Shown piece by piece: positions 62,423-64,000 of a DNA stretch of 64,000 nucleotides (position 1 is the stretch's first letter; each line of letters begins with the position of its first letter). This stretch comes from Dyadobacter psychrotolerans. GTDB lineage: Bacteria; Bacteroidota; Bacteroidia; Cytophagales; Spirosomataceae. Made by a program: the position numbers and the translations under genes. The stretch is from contig NZ_SMFL01000003.1 in the NCBI RefSeq assembly GCF_004349265.1, positions 186,001-250,000 of the forward strand, given 5' to 3'. Below the pieces are notes generated by a model. The model was given only the letters and a program-made list of their open reading frames with translations, searched no databases and had not been told where the DNA came from.

Positions 62423-63624
62423 AGAAAGAAACGAAGTATTTACGTATCGGCACTAGCTACTTCAAGGAAGTACGAAAGCCACTCTCTTCCGGAGATACCA
62501 TGACAACCCTGATTCCCTGGTCTGCGCATTGTATTAGATTGGATCACGGTAAAGCTTTTCTAAAAGATAATGTGGGCCTTTATGACGGGTTTTGCTTTGT
62601 GCCCAGTCATCTGCATTATGAACAGAAGGTTGCTGGCTTTTACAACCGCTACCAACCGTTTCAGCATACGCCCCGTGAAGGTGATCCGGCTACCATAACC
62701 GACTTTCTCCGCCATATCTTCGGAGAACAGATCGAGATGGGCTATGATTATTTCAAAGTGCTTTTGGAAAAGCCTACGCAGATCCTGCCCATCCTATGTT
62801 TGGTCAGCGAGGAGCGCAATACAGGGAAAACTACATTTCTACATTTTGTGAAATCTATTTTCGGAGAAAACATGACCATTAACAGCAATGAGGATTTCCG
62901 CTCAAACTTCAACATAGAGTGGGCCCAAAAGCTAATCATTGGTGTGGATGAAACATTCCTGGACAGAAAGGAGGATTCTGAACGGATCAAGAATCTAAGT
63001 ACAGCCAGGTTTTATAAAGCCGAAGCAAAAGGTTTTGACCGGCAGGAAATTGAGTTCTTTGGAAAGTTTATCCTGTGCAGCAATAACGAAGACCACTTTA
63101 TCATTGCCGAACCGGGCGAGATACGTTATTGGGTACGGAAAATTCCAGCACTTAAATTTGATAACGAAAAGCTTTTGGCTATGCTTCAGTCGGAGATTCC
63201 CTACTTCATTCATTTTCTTATACACAGGGACTTCGCCTATCAGCAACAGACACGTATGTGGTTTACCGCAGGTCAACTAGCAACACCTGCATTGAAGAAG
63301 CTGCTCAACCAGAACCGGAATAAACTGGAACTCGAGATTGCCCATATCCTGCTGACCATTGTGGACGAAAAAGACCTGGACGAAATCCGGTTCTGTACCG
63401 CAGACGTCCAGGACTGGCTTAATAAAAAGCATGTCCGGTATAAGGATCTTATCCAGATAAAACGGATCCTGCAAAATGTTTGGAAACTGGTTCCGGCCAA
63501 AAACTCACTGAGCTACCCGCAATACAAGTTTCTGACAGATGGTAGTGTCTCAGAGCAAACCGGGAAAGGCAGGTATTATACCTTACCGAAAAAGCAGATA
63601 AATGAGTACAATGATATCTTCTGA
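62419..63624 (+). CDS. D5-type primase-helicase (DUF5906 family)
   Basis: 401 residues, ATG at 62419. An SF3-like helicase core is visible: LVSEERNTGKTTFLHFVK gives the P-loop at about 131-138, followed by WAQKLIIGVDETFLDRKEDS (Walker B-like, catalytic Asp-Glu) and FILCSNNEDHFI (sensor-like Asn). The C-terminal part (about 300-401) has helical sequence ending in a basic tail. This family, near-universal on Bacteroidota mobilizable elements and some phages, provides the replication helicase. It is coupled to the excisionase-like gene by a four-base overlap and is followed by an iteron-bearing gap. Confidence 0.9.
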   Translation: MKKETKYLRIGTSYFKEVRKPLSSGDTMTTLIPWSAHCIRLDHGKAFLKDNVGLYDGFCFVPSHLHYEQKVAGFYNRYQPFQHTPREGDPATITDFLRHIFGEQIEMGYDYFKVLLEKPTQILPILCLVSEERNTGKTTFLHFVKSIFGENMTINSNEDFRSNFNIEWAQKLIIGVDETFLDRKEDSERIKNLSTARFYKAEAKGFDRQEIEFFGKFILCSNNEDHFIIAEPGEIRYWVRKIPALKFDNEKLLAMLQSEIPYFIHFLIHRDFAYQQQTRMWFTAGQLATPALKKLLNQNRNKLELEIAHILLTIVDEKDLDEIRFCTADVQDWLNKKHVRYKDLIQIKRILQNVWKLVPAKNSLSYPQYKFLTDGSVSEQTGKGRYYTLPKKQINEYNDIF

Positions 63625-63681
63625 TATTTTGATGAATTGATGAGATATAGATTTAATGTATTAATAATCAATAAATTATGG

Positions 63682-63807
63682 CGCATCAAAATCGCATCAG
63701 CAGCGCATCAACCTTAAAACCATGATGCGGCATTCGATGCTTTTTGATGACAATTTGATGATAGTCTAAACTATTGAAATAGAACAAGATAAGCGCTTAG
63801 CGCATCA
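63682..63807. repeat. Iteron-like CGCATCA repeats at 11-bp spacing
   Basis: CGCATCA occurs at 63682, 63693 and 63704, exactly 11 bases apart, again at 63801, and in reverse complement at 63723-63729. The 11-bp phase puts the copies on one face of the helix, as iterons bound by a replication initiator do. The repeats lie between the primase-helicase and primase genes, so they may be the replication origin of the excised element. Confidence 0.7.
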
Positions 63808-63843
63808 ATTCATCAGTTTTTTAACATTTTAACTCCTGTAATT

Positions 63844-64000
63844 ATGACTTGCCAGCAAGCCAAAGAGATCTCTATTGTAGAGTTCCTGAAAAGTAATCAT
63901 ATCCTTCCTGAATACATTCGTGGAAAGGATCATTGGTATCTGTCTCCGTTGCGCCAGGAAAATACAGCCTCTTTCAAAGTTAATTCAGAGCTTAACCTCT
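63844..64000 (+). CDS. CHC2 zinc-finger/Toprim-type DNA primase, truncated at the window edge
   Basis: Only the first 52 codons are in the window. The N-terminus MTCQQAKEISIVEFLKSNHI followed by WYLSPLRQENTASFKVN matches the entry strand of CHC2-type primases common on Bacteroidota mobile elements. The zinc-binding Cys and His residues and the Toprim domain would lie beyond the edge. It begins after the iteron-like region and is presumably the element's replication primase. Confidence 0.8.
   Translation, partial: MTCQQAKEISIVEFLKSNHILPEYIRGKDHWYLSPLRQENTASFKVNSELNL

Larger units (their letters stand above)
57536..64000. mobile_element. Integrative element inserted at tRNA-Ala(GGC), right end outside the window
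   Basis: The element begins at the att fragment and contains, in order, a tyrosine recombinase coupled to an unknown protein, a lipoprotein and a YcxB-like membrane protein on the reverse strand, then an excisionase-like protein, a D5-type primase-helicase, an iteron-bearing region and a CHC2-type primase gene cut off at 64000. This is the layout of integrative and mobilizable elements of Bacteroidota (NBU/Tn4555-like), with replication genes and cargo; mobilization genes are expected further right but are not visible. Confidence 0.8.

Noticed and set aside
1..64000. CRISPR array
   Set aside because: No regularly spaced repeats of 25-40 bases with unique spacers were found; the only phased repeats are the 11-bp iteron-like copies near 63.7 kb.

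Overview
The window reads as chromosome of a Bacteroidota bacterium of the order Cytophagales, most like Dyadobacter or a near relative. That placement is inference. It rests on a subtilase with a type IX secretion sorting tail, DUF2911, DUF4105, WbqC and YfiT-type proteins, a FeoB-associated Cys-rich mini-protein, a class Ib-like FMN glutamate synthase protein, and promoters of the TAnnTTTG type. Genes are dense, usually in short runs with 4-base stop/start overlaps, and many intergenic gaps hold hairpin terminators.

Layout. 1-11.1 kb is almost entirely leftward: a truncated sugar-phosphate isomerase-like gene, a DUF937-OmpA fusion, clpC, a WbqC protein, the tRNA threonylcarbamoyladenosine synthase, a family 2 glycosyltransferase, a BrkB-type membrane protein, a YbgC-type thioesterase, mltG and a malate/lactate dehydrogenase-family enzyme. 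11.3-25.7 kb is mixed housekeeping and envelope: a DUF502 protein, aroA, an FMN-binding glutamate synthase protein, a lipoprotein coupled to the secreted subtilase, a Nudix hydrolase, DUF2911, a TRIC-type channel, thyA, an OsmC protein, a pterin dehydratase coupled to rsmI, DUF4105, an inositol monophosphatase, a YfiT-like DinB protein and a 49-residue Cys-rich protein. 25.8-40.5 kb holds acs, a THUMP-like methyltransferase, a coiled-coil secreted protein, an ArsC/Spx-like protein, a dicarboxylate symporter, a universal stress protein coupled to corA, a prohibitin-like protein with a small membrane partner, a sigma-54 response regulator, and the oxidative pentose phosphate operon gnd-zwf-pgl.

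40.6-50.4 kb is the most unusual part: eight leftward genes, nearly all overlapping, encoding an HMG-CoA reductase homologue, a UbiA-type prenyltransferase, a PEP-synthase-like dikinase, a BtaA-like DUF3419 protein, a phytol/dolichol kinase-like membrane protein, a GNAT-like acyltransferase, a membrane-anchored SRPBCC protein and an OleC-like acyl-adenylating enzyme. Together they suggest an undescribed pathway for a modified prenyl or amino-acid-containing lipid. The product cannot be read from sequence. Related terminator-like elements lie at both ends of this block.

50.9-56.9 kb carries two convergent multi-PAS sensor proteins. One is a complete histidine kinase; the other ends in an orphan His-containing helical domain with no ATPase. 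At 57,536-57,579 the 3' half of a tRNA-Ala(GGC) gene, followed on its own strand by its terminator, marks the left attachment site of an integrated element that runs past the right edge. The element has a tyrosine recombinase coupled to an unknown gene, two probable cargo genes, an excisionase-like helix-turn-helix protein coupled to a D5-type primase-helicase, iteron-like repeats at exact 11-bp spacing, and the start of a CHC2-type primase gene cut by the window edge.
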